Assembly (NCBI RefSeq): GCF_001570365.1
Contig: NZ_BBYK01000049.1
Coordinates: 62,001 to 126,000, forward strand
Reading direction: 5' to 3'
DNA length: 64,000 nucleotides
Origin: Microtetraspora fusca
GTDB taxonomy: Bacteria; Actinomycetota; Actinomycetes; Streptosporangiales; Streptosporangiaceae
Below, in pieces: positions 1 through 10,595 of the stretch (position 1 is the first letter of the stretch; every line of letters begins with the position of its first letter). Under the pieces are notes generated by a model. It did no database searches, had not been told where the DNA came from, and was given only the letters and a program-made list of their open reading frames with translations. Made by a program: the position numbers and the translations under genes.

Positions 1-2
1 CG

Positions 3-1472
3 GCGCGCGGTAAGGCCGGCGTGCTGGTCGGCGGCCGTGTCACCGTCGAGGACGCCTACGCGTACGGCAAGTTCGCCCGGGTCGCGCTCGGCACCAACGA
101 CATCGACTTCCGCGCCCGCCCGCTGTCGGACGAGGAGGCCCGCTTCCTCGCCAACGCCGTCGCGGGCAAGGGCATCGAGGTCTCCTACGCCGACCTGGAG
201 CAGGCCCCGGCCGTGCTCCTCGCCGGGTTCGAGCCCGAGGAGGAGTCGCCGATCGTCTTCCTGCGGCTGCGCAAGGCCGCGCGGAAGAAGGGCCTCAAGG
301 TCTACTCCCTGGCGCCGTTCGCCACCCCGGGCCTGACCAAGATGCGCGGGACGCTCCTGCGAGCCGTGCCCGGCGGCGAGGCCGAGGCCATCGGCGACCT
401 GATCAACTCGGGCACCGATCTGCTGCCCGCCGGCTCGATCATCCTGGCCGGCGAGCGGCTCGCCACCGCCCAGGGCGCGCTCTCCGCCGTCCTGCGGCTC
501 GCGCAGACCACCGGCGCGAAGCTCGCCTGGGTGCCGCGCCGGGCCGGTGAGCGGGGCGCGATCGAGGCGGGCGCGCTGCCCAACCTGCTGCCGATCGGCC
601 GCCCGGTCGCCGAAGAGGCGGCCCGGGCCGAGGTGGCCAAGGCGTGGAACGTCTCGGCCCTGCCCGAGGCCGAGGGCCGCGACACCGACGGCATCCTCAC
701 CGCCGCCCTTGAGGGAGAGCTCGACGCGCTGGTCGTCGCCGGCGTCGATCCGTACGACCTGGCCGACCCGGGCCGGGCGCTCGCCGCGCTGGAGAACACG
801 CCGTTCATCGTCAGCCTGGAGATCCGCGCCAGCGCGGTGACCGACCGGGCCGACGTCGTGCTCCCGGTCGCCGTGGTGGCCGAGAAGTCCGGCACGTTCG
901 TCGACTGGGAGGGCCGCGGCCGCTCCTTCGATGTCGCGACCGGCGTTCCCGGCGTGATGAGCGACCTCGGCGTCGTCTCGGCCATCGCCGACCGGATGGA
1001 CGTCCACCTGGCGCTGCCGGACGCCGCCGCCGCGCGGCGCGAGCTCGGCGCCCTGGGATCGTGGCGCGGGCCGCGTGCCGCCGCGCCGAACGTGACCGGC
1101 GGGCGGCAGACCCGGGAGGCGGAGGCGGGGGAGGCCGTGCTGGCCACCTGGCACCTGCTGCTCGACGACGGCAGCCTGCAGGACGGCGAGCCGTACCTCG
1201 CGGGCACCGCCCGCGAGGCGGTCGCGCTGCTGTCCGAGGCCACCGCCGCGGAGGTCGGTGTGGCCGACGGCGACAAGCTGACCGTCGGCGGCTCGGTGAC
1301 CCTGCCGGTGCGGATCGCCGACCTGCCCGACCGCGTCGTCTGGCTGCCGGCCAACTCCGCCGGCGTCTCGGTCACCCGCGACCTGCGCGCCGTCGCCGGC
1401 GACGTGGTGACGATCTCCGGCGACCAGGCCGTCCTCGAGACCGTGAACGAGGAAGTGGAGACCGACCGATGA
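3..1472 (+). CDS. nuoG: NADH-quinone oxidoreductase subunit G, C-terminal part (5' end outside window)
   Basis: The reading frame is already open at the left edge, so this is the last 489 residues of a longer protein. It resembles the molybdopterin-oxidoreductase-like C-terminal half of actinobacterial NuoG, the large peripheral-arm subunit of complex I that carries Fe-S clusters taking electrons from NADH towards quinone. The visible part has the Rossmann-like segments (for example [19 protein letters not shown] and [20 protein letters not shown]) and the final beta-barrel-like domain. The N-terminal cluster-binding Cys motifs lie upstream, out of view. Its stop overlaps the nuoH start as ATGA. 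The assignment rests on the segment plus the perfect nuoH-nuoN order that follows. Confidence 0.93.
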   Translation, partial: ARGKAGVLVGGRVTVEDAYAYGKFARVALGTNDIDFRARPLSDEEARFLANAVAGKGIEVSYADLEQAPAVLLAGFEPEEESPIVFLRLRKAARKKGLKVYSLAPFATPGLTKMRGTLLRAVPGGEAEAIGDLINSGTDLLPAGSIILAGERLATAQGALSAVLRLAQTTGAKLAWVPRRAGERGAIEAGALPNLLPIGRPVAEEAARAEVAKAWNVSALPEAEGRDTDGILTAALEGELDALVVAGVDPYDLADPGRALAALENTPFIVSLEIRASAVTDRADVVLPVAVVAEKSGTFVDWEGRGRSFDVATGVPGVMSDLGVVSAIADRMDVHLALPDAAAARRELGALGSWRGPRAAAPNVTGGRQTREAEAGEAVLATWHLLLDDGSLQDGEPYLAGTAREAVALLSEATAAEVGVADGDKLTVGGSVTLPVRIADLPDRVVWLPANSAGVSVTRDLRAVAGDVVTISGDQAVLETVNEEVETDR

Positions 1473-2830
1473 ACCCGACAACTGGTCCCACGCTGGTCGA
1501 CTTCGGCCACGATCCGCTGTGGCTGTCCATCATCAAGGCCGTGTTCATCTTCGTGGTCCTGATGCTGGGCGTGCTGTTCGGCGTGTGGTTCGAGCGCAAG
1601 CTCATCTCCCGGATGCAGCACCGGTACGGCCCCAACCGGGCGGGCAAGTTCGGCCTGCTCCAGTCGGTGGCCGACGGCCTGAAGATGGGGCTCAAGGAAG
1701 ACATCATGCCCCGCACGGTGGACAAGATCGTCTACCTGCTGGCGCCTGTGATCATCGCCGTGCCCGCGTTCCTGGCCTTCTCGGTCATGCCGTTCGGCCC
1801 GATGGTGTCGATCTTCGGCGTGGAGACGCCGCTGCAGCTCACCGACCTGCCGGTCGCGGTGCTGCTGGTCCTGGCGATGGCCTCGATCGGCGTGTACGGC
1901 ATCGTGCTCGCCGGATGGGGCTCCCGCTCGCCGTACGCCATCCTGGGCGGCCTGCGTTCCAGCGCCCAGGTGGTCTCGTACGAGATCGCGATGGGTCTGT
2001 CCTTCGTGGCGGTCTTCCTGGCCGCGGGCACGCTCTCCACCTCGGAGATCGTGGCCAAGCAGGCCGGCGGCGGCACGTGGGACGTCTTCGGGCTGGAGGT
2101 CCCGCAGCCGTCCTGGTACGCGATCTCGCTCCTGCCCTCGTTCCTGATCTACGCGATCACGATGCTGGGCGAGACCAACCGCGTGCCGTTCGACCTCCCC
2201 GAGGGTGAGGGCGAATTGGTCGGAGGCTTCCACACGGAGTACTCCTCCTCGCTGAAGTTCGCGATGTTCATGCTGGCCGAGTACGTCAACGTGTTCACGG
2301 TCTCCGGCGTCGCGATCACGCTGTTCCTCGGCGGTTGGCGGGCCCCCTGGCCGATCTCGATCTGGGAGGGGGCGAACACCGGCTGGTGGCCGATGCTCTG
2401 GTTCTTCATCAAGCTCGTCCTGGTGTTCGCGTTCTTCGTCTGGGTCCGCGCCTCGCTGCCGCGCGTACGGTACGACCAGCTCATGGCGTTCGGGTGGAAG
2501 GTCCTCATCCCCCTCAACCTGGCCTGGATCCTGCTCTACGCCACGCTCAAGGCGCTGCGCGTGCCCGAGAGCAACAAGGCGTTCATCCTCACCCTCGGCG
2601 CGATCATCGTCGTGGGCGGGCTGGCGATCTGGTTCCGGTTCGACACGCTGCTGCAGCGGCGGCGGGAGGCCAAGGCCGCTCAGATCGAGAGGGAGTTCGA
2701 GCAGCTCCGCGAGGAGCCGGAGGCGGGCGGGTTCCCGGTTCCGCCGCTGGACCTCCCGCACTACCACGGCGTCCTGCCGGCAGGCCAAGCAAGCACTGCG
2801 GTCAAGGAGGTGACCAGTGGGAGCAACTGA
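1469..2830 (+). CDS. nuoH: NADH-quinone oxidoreductase subunit H
   Basis: This 453-residue, multi-spanning membrane subunit of complex I (ND1 family) forms the quinone-binding chamber at the junction of the peripheral and membrane arms. The family signature [20 protein letters not shown] lies at about residues 232-251, and [10 protein letters not shown] sits near residue 36. The hydrophobic segments fit eight or more helices. The charged C-terminal tail after about residue 400 ([19 protein letters not shown]) is longer than in E. coli but usual in actinobacteria. The ATG start overlaps the nuoG stop by 4 nt, and the end overlaps nuoI by 14 nt, indicating translational coupling within the operon. 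Confidence 0.97.
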   Translation: MNPTTGPTLVDFGHDPLWLSIIKAVFIFVVLMLGVLFGVWFERKLISRMQHRYGPNRAGKFGLLQSVADGLKMGLKEDIMPRTVDKIVYLLAPVIIAVPAFLAFSVMPFGPMVSIFGVETPLQLTDLPVAVLLVLAMASIGVYGIVLAGWGSRSPYAILGGLRSSAQVVSYEIAMGLSFVAVFLAAGTLSTSEIVAKQAGGGTWDVFGLEVPQPSWYAISLLPSFLIYAITMLGETNRVPFDLPEGEGELVGGFHTEYSSSLKFAMFMLAEYVNVFTVSGVAITLFLGGWRAPWPISIWEGANTGWWPMLWFFIKLVLVFAFFVWVRASLPRVRYDQLMAFGWKVLIPLNLAWILLYATLKALRVPESNKAFILTLGAIIVVGGLAIWFRFDTLLQRRREAKAAQIEREFEQLREEPEAGGFPVPPLDLPHYHGVLPAGQASTAVKEVTSGSN

Positions 2831-3332
2831 TTGGCTGAATCCGATCAAGGGATTCGGCGTCACCTTCCACCACATGTTCAAGAAGCCGGTGACGGTCAAC
2901 TATCCGGAGGAGAAGCGGCCGACGGCGCCGCGCTTCCACGGACGGCACCAGCTCAACCGGTGGCCCGACGGGCTGGAGAAGTGCGTCGGCTGCGAGCTGT
3001 GCGCCTGGGCCTGCCCGGCGGACGCGATCTTCGTGGAAGGTGCCGACAACACCGAGACCGAGCGCTTCTCCCCGGGGGAGCGGTACGGGCGCACCTACCA
3101 GATCAACTATCTGCGGTGCATCCTGTGCGGTCTGTGCATCGAGGCGTGCCCGACGCGGGCGCTGACGATGACCAACGAGTACGAGCTCGCCGACTCCAGC
3201 CGCGAATCCTTGATCTACACCAAGGAGATGCTCCTCGCGCCGCTGGCTCCGGGCATGGAGCAGCCGCCCCACCCGATGCGTCTCGGCGAGACCGAAGAGG
3301 ACTACTACCGGTTGGGTCGTAGCAATGGGTGA
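2817..3332 (+). CDS. nuoI: NADH-quinone oxidoreductase subunit I (2x[4Fe-4S] ferredoxin-like)
   Basis: This 171-residue subunit has two complete CxxCxxCxxxCP motifs, C56/C59/C62/C66 and C101/C104/C107/C111, which bind the N6a and N6b clusters that pass electrons towards N2 and quinone. The start is GTG at 2817, chosen because AAGGAGG at 2804-2810 sits 6 nt upstream and the start matches the family N-terminus. The gene overlaps the nuoH 3' end and the nuoJ start, as usual in this operon. Confidence 0.97.
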   Translation: MGATDWLNPIKGFGVTFHHMFKKPVTVNYPEEKRPTAPRFHGRHQLNRWPDGLEKCVGCELCAWACPADAIFVEGADNTETERFSPGERYGRTYQINYLRCILCGLCIEACPTRALTMTNEYELADSSRESLIYTKEMLLAPLAPGMEQPPHPMRLGETEEDYYRLGRSNG

Positions 3333-4248
3333 GACCATCACGTTCTGGGTGCTGGCGGTCGTGTCCGTGACCGCCGCGCTCGGACTCGTATTCAGCCGCA
3401 AGGCGGTCTACTCGGCGTTGATGCTGGGCACCGTCATGCTGTCGCTGGCGGTGCTGTACGCCGTCCAGGACGCTCCGTTCCTGGCCGCCGTGCAGATCAT
3501 CGTCTACACGGGCGCGGTCATGATGCTGTTCCTGTTCGTGCTCATGCTCGTGGGCGTGGACTCCTCCGACTCGCTCGTGGAGACGATCAGGGGTCAACGG
3601 TTCTGGGCGATCGTGGCCGGGCTCGCGTTCGCCGTGCTGCTCGGGCTCGGCGTCGGCAACGCCGTACTGTCGGCCCCGAAGGGGCTGGAGGCGGTGACCG
3701 CGAAGGGCAACGTGCCCTCGCTGGCCGAGCTGATCTTCACACGGTACGTCTTCGCGTTCGAGGTCACGTCGGCGCTGCTGATCACCGCGGCGCTCGGCGC
3801 GATGGTGCTGGCGCACCGCGAGCGCACCGCGCCGAAGCCGACCCAGAAGGACCTGTCCCGGGCCCGCTTCGTCGAGTACGCCGAGCACGGCACCAACCCG
3901 GCGCCGCTGCCCGGCCCCGGCACCTACGCCCGGCACAACGCCATCGACATGCCGGCGCTGCTGCCGGACGGCTCGGTCTCGTCGCTGTCGGTCAACCGCG
4001 TACTCGCCCGCCGCGAGGCCGCCGAGGGCACCCTGGCCCCCGAGATCGCCGCGGCGCTGGAGGCCGAGGCGCGCGCCGCCGAGGAGCGTGCGGCCGCCCG
4101 GCGCGAGGAGCTGGTCCACCACGCGAGCGGCGTCAACGGATCGGGGCCGAACGGAGCCGCGTCCAACGGAGCCGCGCCGACCGCTTCGGCCGCTCCGGAT
4201 GAGGAGTCGCCCGCGACGGGCCCGGAGACGGGCGAGGAGGCGAAATGA
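3325..4248 (+). CDS. nuoJ: NADH-quinone oxidoreductase subunit J with long C-terminal tail
   Basis: Residues 1-165 have the five-helix ND6 fold, with the typical segments [20 protein letters not shown] and [20 protein letters not shown]. At 307 residues it is much longer than E. coli NuoJ (about 184). The extra approximately 130 residues are hydrophilic: first a charged, probably helical stretch rich in Ala, Glu and Arg (about 230-265), then a Gly/Asn/Ala/Pro/Ser-rich, probably disordered end. Extended NuoJ tails are common in actinobacteria. It overlaps nuoI by 8 nt and nuoK by 4 nt (ATGA). Confidence 0.95.
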   Translation: MGETITFWVLAVVSVTAALGLVFSRKAVYSALMLGTVMLSLAVLYAVQDAPFLAAVQIIVYTGAVMMLFLFVLMLVGVDSSDSLVETIRGQRFWAIVAGLAFAVLLGLGVGNAVLSAPKGLEAVTAKGNVPSLAELIFTRYVFAFEVTSALLITAALGAMVLAHRERTAPKPTQKDLSRARFVEYAEHGTNPAPLPGPGTYARHNAIDMPALLPDGSVSSLSVNRVLARREAAEGTLAPEIAAALEAEARAAEERAAARREELVHHASGVNGSGPNGAASNGAAPTASAAPDEESPATGPETGEEAK

Positions 4249-4541
4249 CAACGCACTACCTGGTGCTCTCCGCGCTGCTCTTCGTGATCGGCGGCGTCGG
4301 GGTGCTGGTACGGCGCAACGCCATCGTGGTCTTCATGTGCGTCGAGCTCATGCTCAACGCCTGCAACCTGGCGTTCGTCACCTTCGCCCGGCAGAACGGC
4401 AACCTCGACGGCCAGATCATCGCCTTCTTCGTGATGATCGTGGCCGCCGCCGAGGTCGTCATCGGCCTGGCCATCATCGTGACGATCTTCCGAACCCGCA
4501 GGTCCGCGTCCGTCGACGACGTGAACCTGCTGAAGTACTAA
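4245..4541 (+). CDS. nuoK: NADH-quinone oxidoreductase subunit K
   Basis: This 98-residue protein has three hydrophobic helices (ND4L family). The membrane glutamates of the family are visible in [14 protein letters not shown] and in [12 protein letters not shown]; they belong to the proton-transfer chain linking the quinone cavity with the antiporter-like subunits. Its start overlaps the nuoJ stop, and the nuoL GTG follows 3 nt after its stop. Confidence 0.97.
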   Translation: MTTHYLVLSALLFVIGGVGVLVRRNAIVVFMCVELMLNACNLAFVTFARQNGNLDGQIIAFFVMIVAAAEVVIGLAIIVTIFRTRRSASVDDVNLLKY

Positions 4542-4544
4542 GAG

Positions 4545-6452
4545 GTGGCCGTGGAACCCGCAAAGATCATCGAGCACTCCGGGGGAGTGATCGGCGTCTC
4601 CTGGCTGCTGATCGCTCTGCCACTGCTCGGCGCCGCCGTCCTGCTGCTGGGCGGGCGCAAGACCGACAGGTTCGGTCACCTGCTGGGTGTCGCCACCGCC
4701 GTCGCCTCCTTCGTGGTGGGCGTGCTGGTCTTCCTCCAGCTCCTCGGGTTCGACCCGGCCGAGCGCCGCCGGACGGTCCCGCTGTACGACTTCATCCCCG
4801 GTCTCACGAAGATGGGGCTGCTGGTCGACCCGCTGTCGATCTCGTTCGTCCTGTTGATCACCGGTGTGGGTTCGCTGATCCACATCTACTCGATCGGCTA
4901 CATGGCGCACGACCCGAACCGGCGGCGGTTCTTCGCCTACCTGAACCTGTTCGTCGCGGCGATGCTGCTGTTGGTGCTCGCCGACAACTACATCGGCCTG
5001 TACGTCGGCTGGGAGGGCGTGGGTCTCGCGTCGTACCTGCTGATCGGGTTCTGGCAGCACAAGCCGTCGGCGGCCACCGCGGCGAAGAAGGCGTTCATCG
5101 TCAACCGGGTCGGCGACTTCGGCCTGGCGATCGCCATCTTCACCATCTTCACGGCGTTCAACACGGTCTCGTTTGCCGGGGTCATGGAGTCCGGAGCGCA
5201 CCCCAGCCAGGGGACGCTCACCGCGATCGGCCTGCTGCTCCTCCTCGGGGCGTGCGGCAAGTCGGCCCAGCTCCCGCTGCAGTCCTGGCTCCTGGACGCG
5301 ATGGAGGGCCCGACCCCGGTCTCGGCTCTCATCCACGCCGCCACCATGGTCACCGCCGGCGTCTACCTGGTGACCCGCTCGGGTGCGATGTTCTTCCCGG
5401 AGGGCTCGACCGCGGCGATCGCGGTCACGATCGTCGGCGTCGCCACGCTGCTCGCCGGTGCGATCATCGGTACCGCCAAGGACGACATCAAGAAGGCGCT
5501 CGCCGGCTCGACGATGTCGCAGATCGGCTACATGATGCTGGCCGCGGGCGTCGGCCCCGCCGGGTACGCCTTCGCGATCGCGCACCTGATCACGCACGGC
5601 TTCTTCAAGGCCGACATGTTCCTCGGCGCCGGCTCGGTCATGCACGCCATGAACGACGAGGTCGACATGCGCAAGTACGGCGGCCTGCGCAAGGTCATGC
5701 CGATCACTTTCGCGACCTTCCTCATCGGCTACCTGGCGATCATCGGGTTCCCGCTGCTGTCCGGCTACTTCACCAAGGACGGCATCATCGAGAGCGCGAT
5801 GGAGCACAACGCCACCCTCGGCTGGCTCGCGGTGCTCGGCGCCGGCATCACCGGCTTCTACATGTCCCGCCTGGTGTTCATGACGTTCTTCGGCCAGAAG
5901 CGCTGGGAGGCGGACGCCCACCCGCACGAGTCGCCCGCCGTCATGACGTGGCCGCTGATCATCCTGTCCGTCGGCTCGATCTTCCTCGGCGGCTTCCTGA
6001 TCCTGGGCAACCGGTTCATGACGTTCCTGGCCCCGGCCGTCGGCCGGCCGGAGCACCTGCCCTCGTTCCACCCGTTCAGCGTGGCCGGGCTGGTCACCCT
6101 GGCGCTCGTGGCGGCCGGCGCGGCCCTCGCATGGTTCAAGTACGGCGCGGCCGAGGTGCCGGTCACCGCTCCGCGCGGCTCGTTCCTCACCACGTTCGCC
6201 CGGCGTGACCTGTACGGCGACGCGCTGAACGAGGCGCTGTTCATGCGGCCCGGCCAGTGGCTGACCCGCCTCGCGGTGTTCTTCGACAACCGCGGGATCG
6301 ACGGCCTCGTCAACGGGATCGCCGCGGGCATCGGTGGCACGTCGGGCCGGCTGCGGCGAGTCCAGACGGGCTTCGTCCGCTCGTACGCGCTGTCGATATT
6401 CGTCGGCGCCGCCATCCTGGTCGGTGCCTGGTTCGTCGTAGGGAACCTGTGA
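4545..6452 (+). CDS. nuoL: NADH-quinone oxidoreductase subunit L
   Basis: This 635-residue antiporter-like subunit (ND5/MrpA family) sits at the distal end of the membrane arm. The conserved proton-channel residues are visible in [20 protein letters not shown] (Glu on TM5), [28 protein letters not shown] (Lys/His region) and [18 protein letters not shown]. The start is GTG at 4545 or the in-frame GTG at 4551; both fit, because AGAGG overlaps the first. The extended C-terminal helix seen in NuoL is present after about residue 530. The stop overlaps the nuoM ATG. Confidence 0.97.
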   Translation: MAVEPAKIIEHSGGVIGVSWLLIALPLLGAAVLLLGGRKTDRFGHLLGVATAVASFVVGVLVFLQLLGFDPAERRRTVPLYDFIPGLTKMGLLVDPLSISFVLLITGVGSLIHIYSIGYMAHDPNRRRFFAYLNLFVAAMLLLVLADNYIGLYVGWEGVGLASYLLIGFWQHKPSAATAAKKAFIVNRVGDFGLAIAIFTIFTAFNTVSFAGVMESGAHPSQGTLTAIGLLLLLGACGKSAQLPLQSWLLDAMEGPTPVSALIHAATMVTAGVYLVTRSGAMFFPEGSTAAIAVTIVGVATLLAGAIIGTAKDDIKKALAGSTMSQIGYMMLAAGVGPAGYAFAIAHLITHGFFKADMFLGAGSVMHAMNDEVDMRKYGGLRKVMPITFATFLIGYLAIIGFPLLSGYFTKDGIIESAMEHNATLGWLAVLGAGITGFYMSRLVFMTFFGQKRWEADAHPHESPAVMTWPLIILSVGSIFLGGFLILGNRFMTFLAPAVGRPEHLPSFHPFSVAGLVTLALVAAGAALAWFKYGAAEVPVTAPRGSFLTTFARRDLYGDALNEALFMRPGQWLTRLAVFFDNRGIDGLVNGIAAGIGGTSGRLRRVQTGFVRSYALSIFVGAAILVGAWFVVGNL

Positions 6453-7960
6453 TGCACTACTGGCTCTCAACCCTGATAGGTGTGCCCGTGGTGGGCGCCA
6501 TCGGCGTCGCGGCCGTGAAGAACGACCAACGCGCCAAGCAGGCGACCCTCGGGATCTCCCTGCTGGTGCTGGCACTGGCCGTCGCCATGGCGGTCCAGTT
6601 CAGCCCCAACGGCGACAAGTTCCAGTTCACCGAGACGTACAACTGGGTGCCCTCGTTCGGCGTCCACTTCGGTCTCGGTGTGGACGGCATCGCGCTGGTT
6701 CTCATCCTGCTGTCGGTCGTGCTCGTGCCGATCGTGGTGCTCGCCTCCTGGCATGAGGCGGAGAAGGGCAAGCGGTCGGCGCGGACCTACTTCGCGCTGC
6801 TCCTGGTGCTGGAAGCGATGATGATCGGCGTCTTCGCGGCGACCGACGTCTTCCTCTTCTACGTCTTCTTCGAAGCCATGCTGATCCCGATGTACTTCAT
6901 GATCGGGTCGTACGGCGGTGCGCAGCGGTCCTACGCGGCCGTCAAGTTCCTGCTCTACTCGCTCTTCGGCGGCCTGCTGATGCTCGTCGCGGTGATCGCG
7001 CTCTACACGATCGCCGGCAAGGGCTCGTTCATGTTCTCCGACCTCGTCGGGAGCATCCAGGACGTCGGCACCCAGAAGTGGCTGTTCCTCGGCTTCTTCA
7101 TCGCGTTCGCGATCAAGGCGCCGCTGTGGCCGTTCCACACCTGGCTGCCCGACGCGGCGGCGCAGGCCCCCGCCGGCGCCGCGGTGCTGCTCGTCGGCGT
7201 GCTCGACAAGGTCGGCACGTACGGCATGCTGCGCTTCTGCCTGGAGCTGTTCCCGGACGCGTCGCACTACTTCACGCCGCTGGTGCTGGTGCTCTCGGTC
7301 GTCGGCATCGTCTACGGCGCGATCGTCGCCATCGGGCAGACCGACATGAAGCGCCTCATCGCGTACACGTCGATCTCGCACTTCGGCTTCATCACCCTGG
7401 GCGTGTTCGCGATCACCGTGAACGCGGCGTCCGGGGCCACGCTGTACATGGTCAACCACGGGTTCTCGACCGGCGCGCTGTTCCTGATCGCCGGCTTCCT
7501 GATCCACCGCCGCGGCTCGCAGTACATCTCGGACTACGGCGGCGTGCAGAAGGTGGCCCCGCTCCTGGCCGGGACGTTCTTGGTCGCCGGTCTGTCCGGG
7601 CTCGCGCTGCCGGGCCTCAACTCGTTCGTCAGCGAGTTCATGGTGCTGATCGGCAGCTACGAGACGCAGCCCGTCTACGCGATCATCGCCACCAGCGGCG
7701 TGGTGCTGGCCGCCATCTACATCCTGTGGATGTACCAGCGCACCATGAACGGTCCGACCGCGGACTCCGTCCGGGAGATGAAGGATCTGAACGGCCGTGA
7801 GAAGTGGGTCCTCGCCCCGCTGATCGCGGTGATCATCGCGCTCGGTTTCTTCCCGAAGCCGCTGCTCGACGTCATCAATCCTGCCGTCAAGGACTCGATT
7901 TCCCAGGTCCAGCACGTCCAGGAGGCCAGTAAGGCGTCCGTTGCACAGGAGGGCCAGTGA
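6452..7960 (+). CDS. nuoM: NADH-quinone oxidoreductase subunit M
   Basis: This 502-residue antiporter-like proton-pumping subunit (ND4 family) has its family hallmarks: FFEAMLIPMYFMIG (channel Glu on TM5), AIKAPLWPFHTWLPDAAAQAP and GQTDMKRLIAYTSISHFGF. The ATG at 6452 overlaps the nuoL stop (TGATG) and gives the normal family N-terminus. The frame remains open upstream inside nuoL, but that part is not protein-like. It overlaps nuoN by 4 nt (GTGA). Confidence 0.97.
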   Translation: MHYWLSTLIGVPVVGAIGVAAVKNDQRAKQATLGISLLVLALAVAMAVQFSPNGDKFQFTETYNWVPSFGVHFGLGVDGIALVLILLSVVLVPIVVLASWHEAEKGKRSARTYFALLLVLEAMMIGVFAATDVFLFYVFFEAMLIPMYFMIGSYGGAQRSYAAVKFLLYSLFGGLLMLVAVIALYTIAGKGSFMFSDLVGSIQDVGTQKWLFLGFFIAFAIKAPLWPFHTWLPDAAAQAPAGAAVLLVGVLDKVGTYGMLRFCLELFPDASHYFTPLVLVLSVVGIVYGAIVAIGQTDMKRLIAYTSISHFGFITLGVFAITVNAASGATLYMVNHGFSTGALFLIAGFLIHRRGSQYISDYGGVQKVAPLLAGTFLVAGLSGLALPGLNSFVSEFMVLIGSYETQPVYAIIATSGVVLAAIYILWMYQRTMNGPTADSVREMKDLNGREKWVLAPLIAVIIALGFFPKPLLDVINPAVKDSISQVQHVQEASKASVAQEGQ

Positions 7961-9507
7961 ACGGCACCATCCCAGCGCCGACCATCGAATACGCCCTGTT
8001 GGCGCCGATGCTGGTCGTCTTCGGCGCGGCGATCATCGGCGTGCTCGTGGAGGCGTTCGCTCCCCGCTATCTGCGTTCGGCGATCCACAAGCCGCTGACG
8101 CTGCTGGCGCTGGCCGGCGCCTTCGTGATCACGATCTGGCAGGCGCGCACCAACATCCCGACCAGGCCCTCGGCGATGGGCGCGGTGGCGATCGACGGTC
8201 CGGCGCTGTTCATCTGGGGCACGATCCTCGTGCTCGCGTTCGTGAGCGTGCTGCTCATCAACGACGAGGGCCACTTCGTCGCCTCGGCCTCCGCCGTGCC
8301 CGGCTCGGCCGAGGAGGAGCGGGCGCTCACCGAGGGCGCCGTGCACACCGAGGTCTATCCGCTGGTGCTCTTCGCGGTCGGCGGCATGCTGCTCTTCCCG
8401 GCGGCCAACGACCTGCTGGCCATGTTCGTGGCCCTTGAGGTCATGTCGCTGCCGCTCTACCTGCTGTGCGGGCTGGCCCGCCGTCGCCGCCTGCTCTCGC
8501 AGGAGGCCGCGGTCAAGTACTTCCTGCTCGGCGCCTTCTCCTCCGCGTTCTTCCTGTACGGCACGGCCCTGCTGTACGGCTACGCGGGCTCGGTGGACCT
8601 GGCGAAGATCGGTAGCGCGCTGGGCTCGGTCGGCGGGCAGGACACCCTGCTCTACATCGGCGTCGCGATGCTCGGCGTCGGCCTGCTCTTCAAGATCGGC
8701 GCGGCGCCGTTCCAGGCGTGGAAGCCGGACGTCTACCAGGGCTCGCCGACCCCGATCACCGCGCTGATGGCCTCGGGCACGCTCGTCGCCGCGTTCGGTG
8801 CGCTGCTGCGGGTGTTCTGGGTGGCGCTGGGCGGCCTGCAGTGGAGCTGGACCCCGATCATGTGGGGTGTGGCGATTCTCACGATGGTCGTCGGCGCGAT
8901 CCTCGCGATCACCCAGACGGACATCAAGCGCATGCTCGCCTACTCGTCGATCGCGCACGGAGGTTTCCTGCTCATCGGCGTCGTCGCGCTCGGCGACAAG
9001 CAGCAGCACAACGTCTCGGCGCTGTCCGCGCTGCTGTTCTACCTGGTGGCCTACGGGTTCACCACGGTGGGCGCGTTCGCGATCGTCACGACGGTGCGGG
9101 ACGCGGGTGGCGAGGCGTGGCACCTGTCCCGGTGGGCCGGTCTCGGCAAGCGCCGTCCGCTGGTCGCCGTGGTGTTCTCCCTCTTCCTGCTCGCCTTCGC
9201 CGGAATCCCGCTGACCAGCGGTTTCTTCGGGAAGTACGCGGTCTTCCAGGCTGCCGTGGAGGCCGGGGCGACCCCGCTCGTGGTGGTCGGCGTGGTGTCC
9301 TCGGCGATCGCCGCGTTCTTCTACGTCCGGGTCATCGTGCTGATGTTCTTCAGCGATCCGGCGGCCGACGGACCCTCCGTGGTGATTCCTGGGGGCACCT
9401 GGGCGGTCGGAGCCGCGGCGGTATTGGCTACCGTAGTCCTCGGGGTCTTCCCGCAGCCCGTGCTCGACCTGGCGCACACGGCTGCCCAGTCGTTGTTCGT
9501 CCGATAG
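7957..9507 (+). CDS. nuoN: NADH-quinone oxidoreductase subunit N
   Basis: This is the third antiporter-like subunit (ND2 family), 516 residues. Diagnostic segments include MFVALEVMSLPLYLLCGLAR (TM5 Glu), FKIGAAPFQAWKPDVYQGSP and QTDIKRMLAYSSIAHGGFLL. The GTG start overlaps the nuoM stop. It is the last nuo gene; a polyprenyl synthase starts 13 nt downstream on the same strand. Confidence 0.97.
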   Translation: MNGTIPAPTIEYALLAPMLVVFGAAIIGVLVEAFAPRYLRSAIHKPLTLLALAGAFVITIWQARTNIPTRPSAMGAVAIDGPALFIWGTILVLAFVSVLLINDEGHFVASASAVPGSAEEERALTEGAVHTEVYPLVLFAVGGMLLFPAANDLLAMFVALEVMSLPLYLLCGLARRRRLLSQEAAVKYFLLGAFSSAFFLYGTALLYGYAGSVDLAKIGSALGSVGGQDTLLYIGVAMLGVGLLFKIGAAPFQAWKPDVYQGSPTPITALMASGTLVAAFGALLRVFWVALGGLQWSWTPIMWGVAILTMVVGAILAITQTDIKRMLAYSSIAHGGFLLIGVVALGDKQQHNVSALSALLFYLVAYGFTTVGAFAIVTTVRDAGGEAWHLSRWAGLGKRRPLVAVVFSLFLLAFAGIPLTSGFFGKYAVFQAAVEAGATPLVVVGVVSSAIAAFFYVRVIVLMFFSDPAADGPSVVIPGGTWAVGAAAVLATVVLGVFPQPVLDLAHTAAQSLFVR

Positions 9508-9519
9508 GAGCTTCCCTCT

Positions 9520-10515
9520 ATGGCCGCGCCGCCCGTTGTTGACCTGCCTCTCGTCGACGAGCGGCTGGCCGCGGACCTGGCGAACGGGCTCGCGGCCGTG
9601 GAGAAGCAGCTCCGCGCCTCGGTGGAGAGCGAGGACGCCTTCGTCACGGAGGCGTCCCGGCACCTCATCGAGGCCGGCGGCAAGCGTTTCCGGGCGATGC
9701 TCGTCCTGCTCGCCGCCCAGTTCGGCAACCCCGACGCCCCGGGCGTGGTGCCCGGGGCCGTCGTGATCGAGCTGACCCACCTGGCCACGCTGTACCACGA
9801 CGACGTCATGGACGAGGCGCCCGTGCGGCGCGGCTCGCCCTCGGCGAACGCCCGCTGGGACAACACGGTGGCCATCCTGACGGGCGACTACCTGTTCGCC
9901 CAGGCGTCCGAGATCCTCTCCGATCTCGGGCCAGAGCTCATCCGCATCCAGGCGCAGACGTTCTCCCGCCTGGTCCGGGGACAGATCCGCGAGACCATCG
10001 GGCCGTCCGAGGGCGTCGACCCGATCACGCACTACATCCAGGTGCTCGCCGACAAGACCGGCTCTCTCATCGCCACCTCGGGCCGCTTCGGCGCCCTGCT
10101 GTCGGGCGCGCCCGCCGAGGTGACCACCCGGCTGACCGAGGCGTGCGAGGCGATCGGCGTGGCCTGGCAGCTCGGCGACGACCTCATCGACGTGGCCGCG
10201 CCGACGGCCGACTCGGGCAAGACCCCGGGCACCGACCTTCGTGAGGGCGTCCAGACCCTGCCCGTGCTGTACGCGCTGGCGTCCGACCGGCCGGAGGACG
10301 CGCGGCTGCGGGCCCTGCTCTCCGGGCCGGTCGCCGAGGAGGACGTCGACGAGGCGTTGGAGCTGCTGCGGGCCAACCGGGCGATGATCGAGGCCCGCGA
10401 GGAGCTGCTGCGGTGGGCGGACAAGGCCAAGAAGGCGCTCGCCGGCCTGCCCGCGATCCCCGCCCGCGAGGCTCTGATCGGCCTCTGCGACTACGTGGTC
10501 GAGCGTTCGGGCTGA
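9520..10515 (+). CDS. trans-polyprenyl diphosphate synthase (probably menaquinone side chain)
   Basis: This 331-residue all-trans isoprenyl diphosphate synthase has the two Asp-rich Mg2+/diphosphate motifs DDVMD (residues 94-98) and DDLID (220-224), plus GGKRFR (53-58) that binds isopentenyl diphosphate. The family elongates farnesyl or geranylgeranyl diphosphate. Its place directly after nuoN in the same direction is common in actinobacteria and suggests that the product prenylates menaquinone, the electron acceptor of this complex I. Chain length (hepta, octa or nona) cannot be read from sequence alone. GGAG lies a few bases before the ATG. Confidence 0.92.
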   Translation: MAAPPVVDLPLVDERLAADLANGLAAVEKQLRASVESEDAFVTEASRHLIEAGGKRFRAMLVLLAAQFGNPDAPGVVPGAVVIELTHLATLYHDDVMDEAPVRRGSPSANARWDNTVAILTGDYLFAQASEILSDLGPELIRIQAQTFSRLVRGQIRETIGPSEGVDPITHYIQVLADKTGSLIATSGRFGALLSGAPAEVTTRLTEACEAIGVAWQLGDDLIDVAAPTADSGKTPGTDLREGVQTLPVLYALASDRPEDARLRALLSGPVAEEDVDEALELLRANRAMIEAREELLRWADKAKKALAGLPAIPAREALIGLCDYVVERSG

Positions 10516-10520
10516 GAGAC

Positions 10521-10542
10521 GGCCCCGGCGACCGCCGGGGCC
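10521..10542 (+). terminator. GC-rich hairpin after the polyprenyl synthase
   Basis: A perfect 9-bp stem (GGCCCCGGC/GCCGGGGCC) with a 4-nt loop starts 6 nt after the stop codon. There is no U tract, as is common for actinobacterial terminators. It probably ends the nuo operon transcript. Confidence 0.6.
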
Positions 10543-10556
10543 CAGCGAGCCGCTCA

Positions 10557-10589
10557 GGCCCCCTGGAGTGGCTTTCCTCCCAAGGGGCC
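10557..10589. terminator. Second hairpin between convergent genes
   Basis: GGCCCC at 10557-10562 pairs with GGGGCC at 10584-10589, with an inner GGAG/CTCC pairing. It lies 7 nt beyond the stop of the convergent RarD gene, so it may serve that strand or both. Confidence 0.45.
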
Positions 10590-10595
10590 CAGAGG

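Noticed and set aside
302-2899. An 865-codon open frame antisense to nuoG-nuoI
   Set aside because: High-GC DNA leaves the antisense frames open; its residues are low-complexity Arg/Pro/Ala/Gln, and the opposite strand carries unmistakable complex I genes.
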